Assembly: GCA_936450465.1 (NCBI GenBank)
Contig: OW388300.1
Coordinates: forward strand, 55,208,035-55,272,034
DNA from: Gibbula magus
Taxonomy: Eukaryota; Mollusca; Gastropoda; Trochida; Trochidae
Length of the DNA stretch: 64,000 bases
Direction of reading: 5' to 3'
The notes beneath the pieces were generated by a model. The model worked only from the letters and a program-made list of their open reading frames with translations. It had not been told where the DNA came from and made no database searches. Positions within the stretch are counted from its first letter, which is position 1, and each line of letters begins with the position of its first letter. Shown here piece after piece: positions 8,955 to 19,554 of the stretch. The translations under genes and the position numbers were made by a program.

Positions 8955-11900
8955 GGACTCGCCAGTGGCCCAGATGGTTCACACGGGAAGTCTTTTCAAA
9001 ACTCTCAAAGCTCTCTTTTGTTAAATATTTGTACATGGAATGTACAGGGCATTATCAGTAAAGTTGCAGACTCATCATTTATTGACTTTCTGGAACAATT
9101 TGACATCATTACTCTGGTAGAAACTTGGCAAAATGAAATTGATAACAATAAATATCTGTTTAAAAATCATTTCTGTTACTTCTCTCCTGCCAAACGTGTT
9201 AAGCACTTTGGTCGTTTTTCAGGAGGAGTGGCACTATATGTGCGCAAGACCTATGAGCAGTTCATTACTCGCATCCACGAGGACTGGGAGAACTGTGTGT
9301 TCTTGGAACTCAAGGCAGCTGACAGGACACTTATCCTAGGCGGAGTCTACATCCTGCCAGATGGGTCACCGCTATACAGCGTCACTGACGATAATGGGAT
9401 TGATCAGCTGAGTTCCAAACTCTCGTGTTTAAAAGCAGAGTATGGTCAAAATACAGAACTTTTGTTATTTGGTGATATGAACGCTCGAACAACGGACCAA
9501 AATGATTTTATCATTGAAGATGAAAATGATCAGCGCTTTATTAACTTAGGAGAGCTTTACAATGTTGATGAGTTTACTGAGCCAAGGAAATCTCAAGACC
9601 GTAAAACAAATAAGTTTGGTTTAGCTTTGTTGAACTTATGTAAAGAATTTGGAATGCATATTGTAAACGGTAGAAGACCGGGTGATCCCCTGGGAAGTTT
9701 TACGTATATAGGCGTGAACGGTACCAGTTTAGTTGACTATTTTCTAAGCTCTACTACCTTTGCACCCCATGTACATGATTTATTTGTTCTAAATCGTACA
9801 GAATCGGATCACTTGCCAGTTACTTGTCAGTTTTCATTTCCTTTAGTACCCCCCCAAATCCCTGATACATTAACAGCTCCAGACATTAGACGAACCAAAC
9901 GGTATATTTGGAACAATGAGGGTAAATATACTTTTATTGAAAGGTTCAATTCAATCGAAGTTAAAACAATTATGAATAGTTTTTTTGAGTGTGTCAGCAC
10001 AAATGTGAATGAGGCAGCAAATCACCTTTGCAATTTAATCCAAACAGCGGGCTCTCACCTTGAAACTAAATCAAAAAGTACTAATTACACTCATTCTGAA
10101 AAGACACAACCAAAATGGTTTGATACAGAATGCCTAGTTTTGAAGAAGTTAAAATATGCAAAATTATCTATCTTGAGGAATACAAACTCTAAGAGAAATT
10201 TGGAAGCTTATCTTGAAGCTAAACGAAACTTCCGAAAAACATGTAGAAAGAAACAGATAGAGTTTGACAAAGAGATAACTGACCGAGCAAATCTTACAAC
10301 AGGAGATTGTAAATCATTTTGGAGTGCCGTAAAATCTCTGTTAAAGACGAGACAGCAAGTGAATAATATTTCAATGACAGATTGGCAAAATTACTTTGCA
10401 GATTTATTAAATCCTATTAAGAAAAATAGCCATGATTTTGATGAAACAGTGGAAAAGTTTATTAAAAGCCATGATTGTGTGAATTGTGAGGAGTGCAATA
10501 ACTCTCATCTTCTATCTGATGTTATAACAGAGGAAGAGATATCAAAAGCTATCGGATCTTTGAAATTAAATAAAGCCCCAGGTATTGACGGAATATCAGC
10601 AGAGTTCCTTAAAAATGCACCTCACTTTACACCTTACTTGCATTTACTGTTTAACTCAATACTAGACAAGGGTGTATTCCCAGATTCCTGGAATGTAGGG
10701 ATGATAATTCCTTTATTTAAGAAAGGAGACCCTTCTGACCCAAATAATTTCAGAGGAATATCGCTACTCAATTCATTAGGAAAGGTTTTCACATGTATCA
10801 TAGAACAAAGACTTCGTGTTTGGTTAGAAATAAATGATTTGTTGTCAGAGTCACAAGCTGGTTTCAGACATGATTACTCTACTACTGATAACTTATTCGT
10901 CCTTCAATCTTTAGCTCAGAAATATTTGAGGAAACCAAAACATCGTTTCTATGCCGCCTTTATTGATTTTAGAAAGGCGTTTGATTCTGTGGATAGAAAC
11001 AAACTACTTTATCTCCTTTTGCAGTATGGCATCCATGGTAAAATATATAATGTTATTGAAAACATGTATAAAAATGTATGTGCCTGTGTAAAGCAAGGAC
11101 AAAAGATCACTGATATATTTTCTACATCCAGTGGAGTTCGGCAAGGTTGTATGTTGAGCCCTTTATTGTTCATATTTTTTATTAATCAGTTGGTAATAGA
11201 ATTGGAAAGTGATAAACTACGAGGTATATTTGTTGATGACGACATAGAAGCTATAAAACTACTACTGTTTGCAGATGATATTGTCTTGGTTTCAGATTCA
11301 GTTATCGATTTGCAAAGAAAACTTAATGCGTTAGAACTATTTTGTAGCAAGTGGGGACTTGAAGTAAATTTAGACAAATCAAATATTATAGTTTTTCGAA
11401 ACGGTGGAGTATTAAAAAAAGTTGAGAAATGGTTTTACAAAGGAAAACAGATGATGTCGGTAACCTACTATAAATATTTAGGAATTGTTTTCTCCTCTAG
11501 GTTATGTTGGTCGAAGGCATGCGAAACCCTAGCTCTTCAAGCATCAAAAGCCTGTTTCCCAATATATCAGCTTATGAAATTATACCCACATCTCACTCTC
11601 AAAGTATTTACTTCAATTTTTGATAGTAAAATAGCACCTATAGCATGTTATGGCAGCGAAATATGGGGTTTCACATACCAAGAAAGTATTGAAAAGGTAC
11701 AGAGCAATTTCTTTAAGCGCTATCTACGACTTAATAAGAAAACATCCTCAAGCGTAGTTCTTGGTGAAACAGGACGCTATCATCTATCTGTAACCTATTT
11801 TTGTCGATGTATACGATATTGGTGTCGTCTAATTCATATGGACTCTAAAAGACACCCCCATGCATGTTATAAGATGCAAAAAGCACAAGATGAAAATGGT

Positions 11901-12440
11901 AAAATCAAGTGGGCTTCTCGTGTCAGAATGCTTCTGTTTCAAACAGGTTATTCTTATGCTTGGATATTCCAAGAATGTGGAAATGAACAAACTTTTATGT
12001 CCATGTTTAAACAGAGCTGTATTGATCTAGATATACAAGCTTGGTATCAGAAAATTAATAATTCAACTTTCTTAAAGTCATATGCATCATACAAAGGAAT
12101 GTTTGAACAGGAGTTGTATTTAAATGTATCACTCGATTTTGATCTGGTACAAGCACTTGCTAGATTTAGATGTTTAACCCATAATCTGAAAGTACAAAAG
12201 AAACGTTATGACACAAATGTAAATATTTCTTGCCTGATGTGTGAAAAATGTAATCTAGAAGTTGTTGAAGATGAATTTCACTTTCTGCTTATATGCCCGT
12301 ACTTTCATGAAAGTAGAAAACAACTTATACCTAATTATTATGTTCAATATCCATCTCAGCAGAAATTTATACAACTGTTATCATGTAAAAATGAAAGGAT
12401 CCTGAGATCACTTGCATTATACCTAAAGAGGAATATATAA
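8955..12440 (+). CDS. LINE ORF2: APE endonuclease, reverse transcriptase, C-terminal Cys/His motif
   Basis: This is the enzyme for target-primed reverse transcription. Recognisable sequence starts with NICTWNVQG (from 9021). Residue numbers count from the TTG at 9018. The endonuclease spans about 1-275, with the TWN motif, LVETW (Glu35), GDMNAR (152-157) and the terminal SDH (263-265). The reverse transcriptase spans about 500-800: KAPGIDG (519-525), FIDFRKAFD (648-656), GVRQG (706-710) and the FADD active site (751-754). All of these catalytic residues are present. A CLMCEKC...H....CP motif follows near 1072-1095. There is no frameshift or stop over 1140 codons. There is no ATG before residue 154, so the protein cannot start by ordinary AUG initiation and still include the endonuclease. 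The start given is the first codon after the ORF1 stop, assuming readthrough. Confidence 0.88.
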   Translation, partial: GLASGPDGSHGKSFQNSQSSLLLNICTWNVQGIISKVADSSFIDFLEQFDIITLVETWQNEIDNNKYLFKNHFCYFSPAKRVKHFGRFSGGVALYVRKTYEQFITRIHEDWENCVFLELKAADRTLILGGVYILPDGSPLYSVTDDNGIDQLSSKLSCLKAEYGQNTELLLFGDMNARTTDQNDFIIEDENDQRFINLGELYNVDEFTEPRKSQDRKTNKFGLALLNLCKEFGMHIVNGRRPGDPLGSFTYIGVNGTSLVDYFLSSTTFAPHVHDLFVLNRTESDHLPVTCQFSFPLVPPQIPDTLTAPDIRRTKRYIWNNEGKYTFIERFNSIEVKTIMNSFFECVSTNVNEAANHLCNLIQTAGSHLETKSKSTNYTHSEKTQPKWFDTECLVLKKLKYAKLSILRNTNSKRNLEAYLEAKRNFRKTCRKKQIEFDKEITDRANLTTGDCKSFWSAVKSLLKTRQQVNNISMTDWQNYFADLLNPIKKNSHDFDETVEKFIKSHDCVNCEECNNSHLLSDVITEEEISKAIGSLKLNKAPGIDGISAEFLKNAPHFTPYLHLLFNSILDKGVFPDSWNVGMIIPLFKKGDPSDPNNFRGISLLNSLGKVFTCIIEQRLRVWLEINDLLSESQAGFRHDYSTTDNLFVLQSLAQKYLRKPKHRFYAAFIDFRKAFDSVDRNKLLYLLLQYGIHGKIYNVIENMYKNVCACVKQGQKITDIFSTSSGVRQGCMLSPLLFIFFINQLVIELESDKLRGIFVDDDIEAIKLLLFADDIVLVSDSVIDLQRKLNALELFCSKWGLEVNLDKSNIIVFRNGGVLKKVEKWFYKGKQMMSVTYYKYLGIVFSSRLCWSKACETLALQASKACFPIYQLMKLYPHLTLKVFTSIFDSKIAPIACYGSEIWGFTYQESIEKVQSNFFKRYLRLNKKTSSSVVLGETGRYHLSVTYFCRCIRYWCRLIHMDSKRHPHACYKMQKAQDENGKIKWASRVRMLLFQTGYSYAWIFQECGNEQTFMSMFKQSCIDLDIQAWYQKINNSTFLKSYASYKGMFEQELYLNVSLDFDLVQALARFRCLTHNLKVQKKRYDTNVNISCLMCEKCNLEVVEDEFHFLLICPYFHESRKQLIPNYYVQYPSQQKFIQLLSCKNERILRSLALYLKRNI

Positions 12441-12586
12441 CATGTTAAAAATTTGCTTCGCATACCTTTAGCAGTATATATGTTAATTTGTTGTACCATG
12501 TAACTATAAATTGCGTTGATTATGTACCACATTTGTACTCTGGGCCATGCGGCCTTCAATTCAGGAAATAAACTCTCTCTCTACTC
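12441..12586 (+). other. LINE 3' UTR with stem-loop and poly(A) signal
   Basis: A short AT-rich trailer ends in stem-loop GGCC-ATGC-GGCC (12543-12554), then CAATTCAGGAAATAAA (polyadenylation signal near 12566) and a CTCTCTCT terminus. The stem-loop position matches the hairpins in the other LINE tails in the window. In characterised L2/CR1-like LINEs the reverse transcriptase recognises such a tail hairpin; that role is inferred here. Confidence 0.65.
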
Positions 12587-12873
12587 TTAGCGGAGCTACA
12601 GAGCATCTAAACATAGCTAGCGATGATGTTGTGTAAATGTGTAATGTAAACTGGAATATAATCATACTTACCTGATTCTTTTATTTATCTATAAAAAAAA
12701 CTCAACCACATAAATAACAACACTGAACACACGATTCTTTTTTTGAACACAAAAAGCAACACAGCGGACAAGTAAACACTTTTTATTGTCAAAATATAAT
12801 TTAAGTTATTAATAATTTAATTGTAATAATATCATACCATAAAGTTAGTCTTTAAACATTTATTCTCTTAAAC

Positions 12874-12978
12874 TACGAACTCCTACGAATTCACCGCCCG
12901 ATCCTCCTACGAATTCACTACGAATTCACCGAAATATACTCCTACGAACTGGTCTGGCCTACGAATTCACCTACACCC
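12874..12978 (-). repeat. Right TTCGTAGGAG array of element I
   Basis: At least five copies of CCTACGAA (reverse of TTCGTAGG) in 105 bases, ending CCTACACCC. The outer 40 bases mirror the left end of element I almost exactly, including the distinctive GGTCTGGCC spacer. Confidence 0.8.
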
Positions 12979-13065
12979 AAACAAACTGTATGACAGGGGT
13001 AAACCGCGAATGTCTGTGATATAATTTGTAATGTTATATGTAGTATTTTAAAATTTCTAACAATT

Positions 13066-13223
13066 TCCTGAAGTATCCTGAAATATCATGAAGAATCCTG
13101 AAGTATCCTGAATCATGAAACTCGGAGTATCCTGAACAGGATATTTTTGGATACCCCGAGTATCCTAACGTATACTGATACTGAAATTCGGAGTATCCTG
13201 ATCAGGATACTTCATGAAATCCC
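13066..13223. repeat. Cluster of AGTATCCTGA motifs, partly inverted
   Basis: About 160 bases are built mostly from variants of GAAGTATCCTGAA. Toward the right come inverted pairs such as CTCGGAGTATCCTGAACAGG with GGATACCCCGAG, and GAGTATCCTGATCAGGATAC. It resembles the terminal phrase arrays of the 5034 and 7033 elements but uses a different motif. No partner array was found nearby. Confidence 0.6.
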
Positions 13224-14890
13224 TTATGTTACTCATGTGCAAGGACTATTCTGTCATCACCAATACAACGTAATTTTCAGAGTATTGTGTGTATGAAAAG
13301 AACAAGGTGTTGCAAAACTCCTATTCAAGAGTTTATAACATTTATCGTAATTAAGATCATATTAATAGACCACTGATTCCACTATCAACATATGTAAGAT
13401 GATATTAACTTTTTTGTTATTATATTTGTAAACAATGGTTATAAAGCTATGATTCACCAGAGAGTCAGGCTGTATATGTTGTTACTTTGAAGAAATGATA
13501 TATATTCATTGCCTCATCAAAATGATGTTTCGAAAATGTATGTGAATATGATGGTGCACGCCATTATCCATATAGATTTCAGAGCACTCAATGCTGCCAG
13601 ATCGCTTTGGCTTTGCCAGCTTTAACTCGTGTTTCTTTCTGGCTTCTGTTAAACAATGAATCTATCGACAAAGGTATTCATATATCTTTTAATACTGCAT
13701 GACATTAATTTTGCATTCAATATATTTACATAGCTAACATAGGAATATATGAGTTGAGTGACCTATGTAGTACAAGGAAGTGGAACATACATAAATTGCA
13801 GTTATTTTGTTATAAACAGTATCAACAGTTACAGTTAACAAATACAGTATGTGTCGTTACCGTTGTTACCCTTTTGTTCACATGTCACTTCGTTTAGGAA
13901 GTATTTTATAGTGGCAAAGGTTTTTTAAACTTTTCGTGCATTCATCTTATAGTTATTATATGTACATTCGAAAGTGTTATTTTAATGAGTAACATAACAT
14001 ACTACTTTATTCAATGAAAATACATTTTATTTTAAAATGTTAACTGCAGCACCTCCCCTTTAAAAATGTATCGAATGGCGTTTGCAAAAGGCGGCAACAT
14101 ATGGTACTATGAACTATGCTGAATGACATTTCACCATTTTTAACACAATTCAATTCAATCTTTAAAATATATATATATATGTACAGAAGGGGTCAATTTT
14201 TTTAGAATTCTTTAATTTTCGACTGTTCATATCGACATAATGAGAAAAATGTCATCCCGTACATGGAATAAGTATAGCAGGAAGTTTATGATGTATGTTT
14301 GACCAAGTTGATCAATTACTGAGTATTTCACAGGAGAAAATAAAAAAAGGATCCCTTGTCACTTGAAAGAGCTGCGAACATTGTAACTGTAAAAACAAGA
14401 GAAAAGAATGAAAAATATGATGTGTTCAAACTCTGGCCAAGCTACTTTAAAGTTTCAATTTGGTCCTACACTCCACAGACCTGTCCTTCAATTAGAAGTG
14501 ATGTTCCCTTCCCCCTTCCTTCTTTCAACCCCTCCTTCCTCCTTTGACAGATGGTAATACCTCATATATTTTCTGGACAGGATACAATAATACTCCTTGA
14601 TCATTGTAAGTGAACTGTTATGAAGCTGCATAATTCATCAAATTAGACTTGTTTCACGTCTGGAAATCCCCAAATATTTGCCAATTCGCAATTTAGGAAG
14701 GTAATTTGATAGAAAGATAAAGTTGTGTTTGACCTTGTAATTGAGTAGTTTTCATAATTAAACCTTGGTTAATTGGAACAAAAGTAACAATGTTGGAAAC
14801 ACAACTGATCCATGAACATATATCTGATATGGGAGTAAAACAAGGCATGAGTAAATTACTTGGAAGCATTGCTTCTTAGAATCCTTAATA
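13224..14890. other. AT-rich non-coding stretch
   Basis: No gene or family recognised. There is a short (AT)n run near 14169. The open frame at 14356-14547 has no supporting features. Confidence 0.55.
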
Positions 14891-14892
14891 TA

Positions 14893-16398
14893 CACAAAGA
14901 AAAAAGTTAAGCACCCCCTGATATTTTCATTTATCTGAATGTCAGATACAAGTAAGCACTGCTATGACCCTAAATTAGTCTGAGATTATTTTTTTCCAGA
15001 TGGAACAGCCATCTGGCAAGACAAAAACGCAACAATATGTAGCGATGACATCATGTTTACACATGTACTGTTTTAACCATGAAACAATGTCCAGTATGGA
15101 GCTGCAGTATGGAGCTGCAAGTGAAACTAAACACATTCGAATTGGTATTGTCATGTTCAATAAGAATCATCAATATCTGGTAGGACCGCCAAATACCCGG
15201 ATGACACACTGCACCCTACGTCTCATGTCTCCAGTCAGATGTCGGATCTGTTCTTGTGTCAATAACATCCACTCAGCGTGCAGAGCTGCCTCCAACTCAT
15301 GTAAATTCTAGAATATCATGTACGACCTAGAATATCCCACACATGCTCCAGAAGGTTCAGATCTGGGCTTACTGCTGGATTGGGTAAAGTTGTCAGTGCG
15401 TTGGCTCGCATGTAATCGACAACAGCACGTAAACGATGAACCCGGCCGTTGTCGTCCATGTACTGTGGTCGTGTACCAAGTGAATCATTATCGAAATGAG
15501 GAACAACGACCGGCTGTAGCAGGTCCTGTATGTATTGAACTCCCATTAAGTTGCCCCTGATGGTGACCAAATCCAGCATGCAGTCATGAGACAGGCACCC
15601 CCTTACCGTAACAGAGCCACCTCCATACCCAACCGTTGGCTGGATGTTCCTGGGGTATGAGCTGAATTCTTCTCCAAACACGTGCAGGCCCATCAGTAAC
15701 ATCAGCAAGAATCGACTCTCTTCAGATCAATTGATTTTTCGCCAGGTCCTCAGATTCAAGTGTTGTCTGTCCAAACACCATGCCACACGTGCACGTTTAT
15801 GATGGTCTCTCAGCAAGGGACGTTTAATTACCCTTCTTGCCTGTAGTCCTGCCAATTTGAGGCGATTTCTGACTGTTCTGGTGCTGATGTTTCGATTTGG
15901 TAACCCCGGGCGTTTCAACTGAGGACTTGTCCGGAAAGGTCCTCCGTGTACATGTCAAAGAAGGTGCCAGTCCTCTCGAGGTGTAGTGACAGTAGGTCTT
16001 CCATAGCGGTCCATTGCACTTCCTGTCTGCACATGCTTCCGGACTAAACGATTTACTAAAGGACATTCCTGCAGAGTGCATACCAATAATTTGATTTCTG
16101 AGATCCATTGACAATCGTCTTCGTGCCATGTTCAATAGATATGCTTGAATGGCTATGGAAATCAACATTACATACCATCAAAAGCAGTTGGGCCATACTG
16201 CTTTTTGTGATCCTCGAGCGTAGCATGTTGCACGTACATGTCCTGAACGTGTAGGCGCGACTGTCACGCATCACTGGTTTGAACGTATCGCACAAACACT
16301 ACTCTTCTCATAAATGAACCTTGTTTAACTATTTAAAATATTCTCGAAAATATATCATCACAAATATCAGGGGGTGCTTAACTTTTAAACTCTTTGTG
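14893..16398 (-). mobile_element. Tc1/mariner element with intact TIRs, dead transposase
   Basis: The termini are inverted repeats of about 35 bases starting CACAAAGA and containing AAAAGTTAAGCACCCCC (left 14893-14925, right 16362-16398). They are flanked on both sides by TA (14891-14892 and 16399-16400), the signature target duplication of Tc1/mariner elements. The right TIR has a 3-4 base difference in its A/T-rich inner part. Total length of about 1.5 kb is normal for the family. The transposase lies on the minus strand and is broken, so this copy could only move in trans. Confidence 0.92.
15170..16129 (-). pseudogene. Tc1-like (DD34E) transposase pseudogene
   Basis: It starts MARRRLSMDLRNQIIGMHSAG at 16129 and, after several frame changes, ends with a stop at 15170-15172. 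The span equals about 320 codons, close to a full Tc1 transposase. The N-terminal helix-turn-helix segment, a middle part with TRTVRNRLKLAGLQARR, and the catalytic domain are recognisable in three different frames. The second catalytic Asp (MDDNGR) and the Glu (LNLLEHVWD) remain. At the first catalytic position the expected SDESRF reads SEESRF (codon 15721-15723), just after an in-frame stop. A last shift near 15316 separates the C-terminal tail. Non-functional. Confidence 0.9.
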
Positions 16399-16496
16399 TA
16401 ATATTAAGTTTGCAAAATGATGCCATACACCTATCTTGTATGCTAGAGACATTTATTATTGATGCCTACAAAAGCAAATATAACACACTGTTGTTA

Positions 16497-16720
16497 CTAA
16501 ACGGCGTCCTATTTGATAGCATTTTAATGAATGAGGGGTTTGGTATATATCGAGCGAAAGCTAAATACATATACCATCACGAGATTCATCAAAATGATAA
16601 TAACAGACAAAGTTTAGGATTTTATTTATAACTCGTTGATTTAAATCACTCTAAATTGCAGGAAAAGCGTTGGTAAATAGAACACATGCCATTACTTCCA
16701 CGTTGCTGACATTATGGCGC
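16497..16720. mobile_element. Degenerate palindromic MITE (family P, copy 1)
   Basis: ACTAAACGGCGTCC at 16497 and GACAAAGTTTAGGATTTTAT near 16607-16625 form a decayed inverted pair around a GAGCGAAAG core. The order is the same as in the better-preserved copies at 20465 and 27404. The flank AAATTGCAGGAAAA matches the flank GAATTGCAAGAAAA of the 20465 copy, so the family extends past the hairpin. Non-coding. Confidence 0.6.
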
Positions 16721-18284
16721 CATATCTATATCATGCAGTTATCAAGTCAATTGGAGGCACACAATGTTATTACACAATGCGCAAGACTATCATAATGTAT
16801 TAAAGAACAATGTCTTCAACGGGCGAGTAATGAAGAATGTTAATTGATGATTGAGGGCCGACATCTCTGCATCTTGTGCTATGTGGCGGTTTAAAACAAC
16901 TTTCACGAAGTCCACGTCATTGAATTTTCACGGAAGCGTGATACTCCATTCATTTATCTCCAACACAGATGGCCTCTCTCTAAAGGCTAAGAGGATTAGC
17001 GAACAACAACGTCTTTAACAAAAATGTATCATTTCAATGAACTGTCTCAACAATTATTTTCAACAGGTTGAATGGTACAATTATTTTCAACAGGTTGAAT
17101 GGTCGTTTTTCACTCACATGCTTTTCATAATCAAACTAATGAAAAGTGCATGTGTGTCATCTCATAATAAACTGAGAAGTTATAAAGTATGTTATTATTT
17201 CTGGTACGAATTATTTTGTCAACACATGTAAAATGTAGCAATCGCTCAAAGAAACTCGTTCGGAAACTCGTTCACGCCAAAAGTAAGATATATTAAGGGA
17301 AATAAGGTTTTGCCATCTATCAAAGTTACTTAACTTGTTCGTGTTTGTTACCATCTGTGTTAACAGTGCGTGACCATAATGCCATGTGCAGGAAATAAAA
17401 TAAGAACATTAAATCATTATTAGAATGGGTAACGGTTAAGCCTGTGTTAGTATATATTACAATGATATAGACGTTTCATAAATGTTCTATATATTTTTCT
17501 CACCAACTCAATGTCTCTTTAAGGTCTGGTTGAAAAGAAGAAGTCTTTCGAATATATTTGACATATACTCGTACTTATAACTTAAGTTTTGCGACACCAA
17601 CATTTCATTATACTCCAAAACTCACAGAAAGTTTCGATCAAATAAGGATAATTATTGAGTCAAGGGATGAGGATGTGTTAGTGAGTGTTTAAGAATTATG
17701 TTAACATTTAAACTACACTATAATAGAGTCCACCATAAAGGGATTTCCTTTCACTAAGTATTCCCGATCAAATGCGTCTCTCTACCTTATACATTTGTGA
17801 AATATCTAATATAGTGGTTCTTAAAACATTAACTTACAAGTACACAGAAACAAAGTTTATGTTGACCCTCAGGTATCGATCGCGATTCATTCCAACAGCA
17901 TGTGATAGCTTAGGGTAAACAGGCCAGACGTTTATCTTGGGAAATTTCAATGTCTCACACAGATCGTCCAAAAACTAATTACTTAGTCAATAATTACTTT
18001 CAAAAGATGTTGAAAGTATGAAAGGTCTCTGTCATATATAAATACGAGTAACAGTAGAATAACAACTCCCTTGGTAAGTACATACATCTTTTAGGATAAA
18101 CAATCAGTTTTCAAGAATGACTCATTTTCCTATGCAAGTTTTATATACAAAGACAATTGAGCTAAATTTGTATCATTAGTTTCCAACAAAGTTATAAACA
18201 ATGTAAAGGCCTTTTAACGTAGCAATGTTGTAACATTTAAGTATTATGGAAATTGTTAACACTGTATTTCACTATATTTGCATT
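16721..18284. other. AT-rich non-coding stretch
   Basis: Apart from the 27-bp tandem pair at 17050-17103, I see no gene or repeat family. Confidence 0.5.
17050..17103. repeat. Perfect 27-bp tandem duplication
   Basis: The unit starting ACAATTATTTTCAACAGG and ending GAATGGT occurs twice with no mismatch (17050-17076 and 17077-17103), suggesting a recent local duplication. Confidence 0.9.
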
Positions 18285-18619
18285 CTCTTCCCACAGGGAG
18301 GGGGAGGGGGGATAGCGCAGTGGTTAGCGCGTTCGGATTCGGTTCAAGAAGCCCGGGGTTCGAATCCCGCCAGGGACACGGCAACTTTGTCTGCAGTAGA
18401 GTACTGTTCTACACGCAGTAAGGTTTGGGTGCAATGCTACACTGAATTTCAGCGTAGTACCAACCATGGTTCGGTGGTTCCAGCCGATGCTCGCAGGTTT
18501 CACTGAAATGCATAGCCACATGGCGTTGCGGGCTGCCAAAAGACTAGCAGCCGCGATATAAGTGAAATACTCTTGAAAGCGGAGTTAAACCCCAACTCAC
18601 TCACTCACTCTTCCCACAG
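18285..18619 (+). mobile_element. tRNA-derived SINE with 12-bp target duplication
   Basis: The body (18297-18607) has a polymerase III A box (TAGCGCAGTGGTTAGCG, 18313 on) and B box (GGTTCGAATCCC, 18357 on), then a tRNA-unrelated body. It closes with GCGATATAAGTG...GAAAGCGGAGTTAAAC and CACTCACTCACTC. It is flanked by CTCTTCCCACAG on both sides (18285-18296 and 18608-18619), a perfect target-site duplication. The second copy at 59835 confirms the family. The open frame reading through the element is incidental. Confidence 0.93.
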
Positions 18620-18841
18620 AGGTTCAGATTCCGATGCCAAGAGAATGATATCCTTGAGGCAATTAGCATTTTTATTTTGTTCTATATTAAATTCTTTATC
18701 CTAATATGAAATCAATAATAAAGCATCAGGGCTGCATCCTTCATGTTTTATGCTGCCTGATATCTTTTATTCAATGATAACCCTGTGCCTCGTCTATTCC
18801 CTAAATAAAATAAATGCAACTTGAAATGATTATTATTTTAT

Positions 18842-19230
18842 TTAAAGGTTAGATGAAATGACATATGGTCACTTTCGGATTCGTTGAAAAGGGGTTTCAA
18901 TTTGACAATTGCTCGATTTTAAATTTTTTAAATCGACCCATAAATAACTTATATACGGCTTTTTTTAAAAAGTGCCCAATTAAGCCCCGGCGACCAGAAT
19001 GAAAGTGGGCGGGGGTGGTCACTGAAACGTATCGGGCTGTGACGTACGTGGAGGAGCCTCATCATGGCCGCTAATGTTAATTTAACGCGTTTTCGAAACT
19101 TTTAAACTGCTCATATAAGACAGAAAACGTCATCAAAAAAACCCCAATTTTCGATAAACGGATTACTTAACTATTCAACTAGCGATTTCATATGGTTACA
19201 ACAACTGGGGCGTGCTTAATTGGAGTGCAT
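18842..19230 (+). mobile_element. Possible Kolobok-like terminus with promoter-like region
   Basis: It begins TTAA-AGGTTAG...GAAATGACATATGGTC. This aligns with the reverse complement of 23700 leftwards (TTAA-AGGAAGG...GAAATGAAATATTTTC), which lies upstream of a THAP exon. A GC box (GTGGGCGGGG, about 19006) and an ATG follow at 19064 with only about a dozen codons. CCAATTAAGC near 18977 pairs with GCTTAATTGG near 19213. TTAA-flanked ends plus a THAP gene fit Kolobok transposons, but the far end was not found. Confidence 0.35.
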
Positions 19231-19554
19231 TCGGTGCTTTTGTATAGATTGTTTGTAGCAATTAATCGCGGAACTAGAAGGAAACATATGACAGTTCAAG
19301 TGACACTGAAACAAGGGAAGAAGACTCTCACGGGAATCGGGTGAAGAGAGATTAAGTAGCATCAATCGATCAAATTATGTTGAATAATCGGCATGTTAAT
19401 TTTATTTTGTATGTATTAATAAATAAATATATATGGTAGGTATAATTTCATATACACTGATCGATTGACTGTTCAAACAAGCGAGACAACATAATGCAGA
19501 TTTATAAATAACATTCATTATTATATACCCATGTAAACTAAAGATAGTAATACA

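Larger units (their letters stand above)
7513..12579 (+). mobile_element. Apparently intact APE-type non-LTR retrotransposon (LINE)
   Basis: This contains a GC-richer 5' leader (about 7660-7820), ORF1 (8031-8954) and ORF2 (to 12440) without frameshifts, then a short 3' UTR with a stem-loop and AATAAA. ORF2 encodes endonuclease, reverse transcriptase and a terminal Cys/His motif. There is no RNase H domain. TCTACTC occurs at 7506-7512 and at 12580-12586 and could be a short target duplication; the ends given rest on that and are approximate. Intact ORFs suggest recent insertion. The clade (CR1/Jockey group versus L1/Tx1-like) needs an RT tree. Confidence 0.85.
7033..12978. mobile_element. Composite element I: TTCGTAGGAG-array ends enclosing a LINE
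   Basis: The left end starts GGGATGCGGTG. The right end, read in reverse complement, starts GGGTGTAGGTG. Both continue into TTCGTAGGCCAGACC and AGTTCGTAGGAG, giving near-identical inverted termini of about 40 bases followed by further copies of TTCGTAGGAG. Without the internal LINE the element would be roughly 0.9 kb of non-coding AT-rich DNA. It contains a GAGATGTTTTGATTG motif near 7281 and a CATACTTACC segment near 12664, both shared with element II (21717-23287). No transposase is encoded. A clear target duplication is not visible, so the exact ends are provisional. Confidence 0.55.

Noticed and set aside
8776..9036. Overlapping ORFs on both strands at the ORF1/ORF2 junction
   Set aside because: Shadow frames of the LINE. 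The plus one ends a few codons into ORF2 and has no independent motif.
18313..18370. Candidate tRNA gene
   Set aside because: The A and B boxes belong to a SINE with a 3' body and target duplications. No complete tRNA cloverleaf or acceptor pairing.
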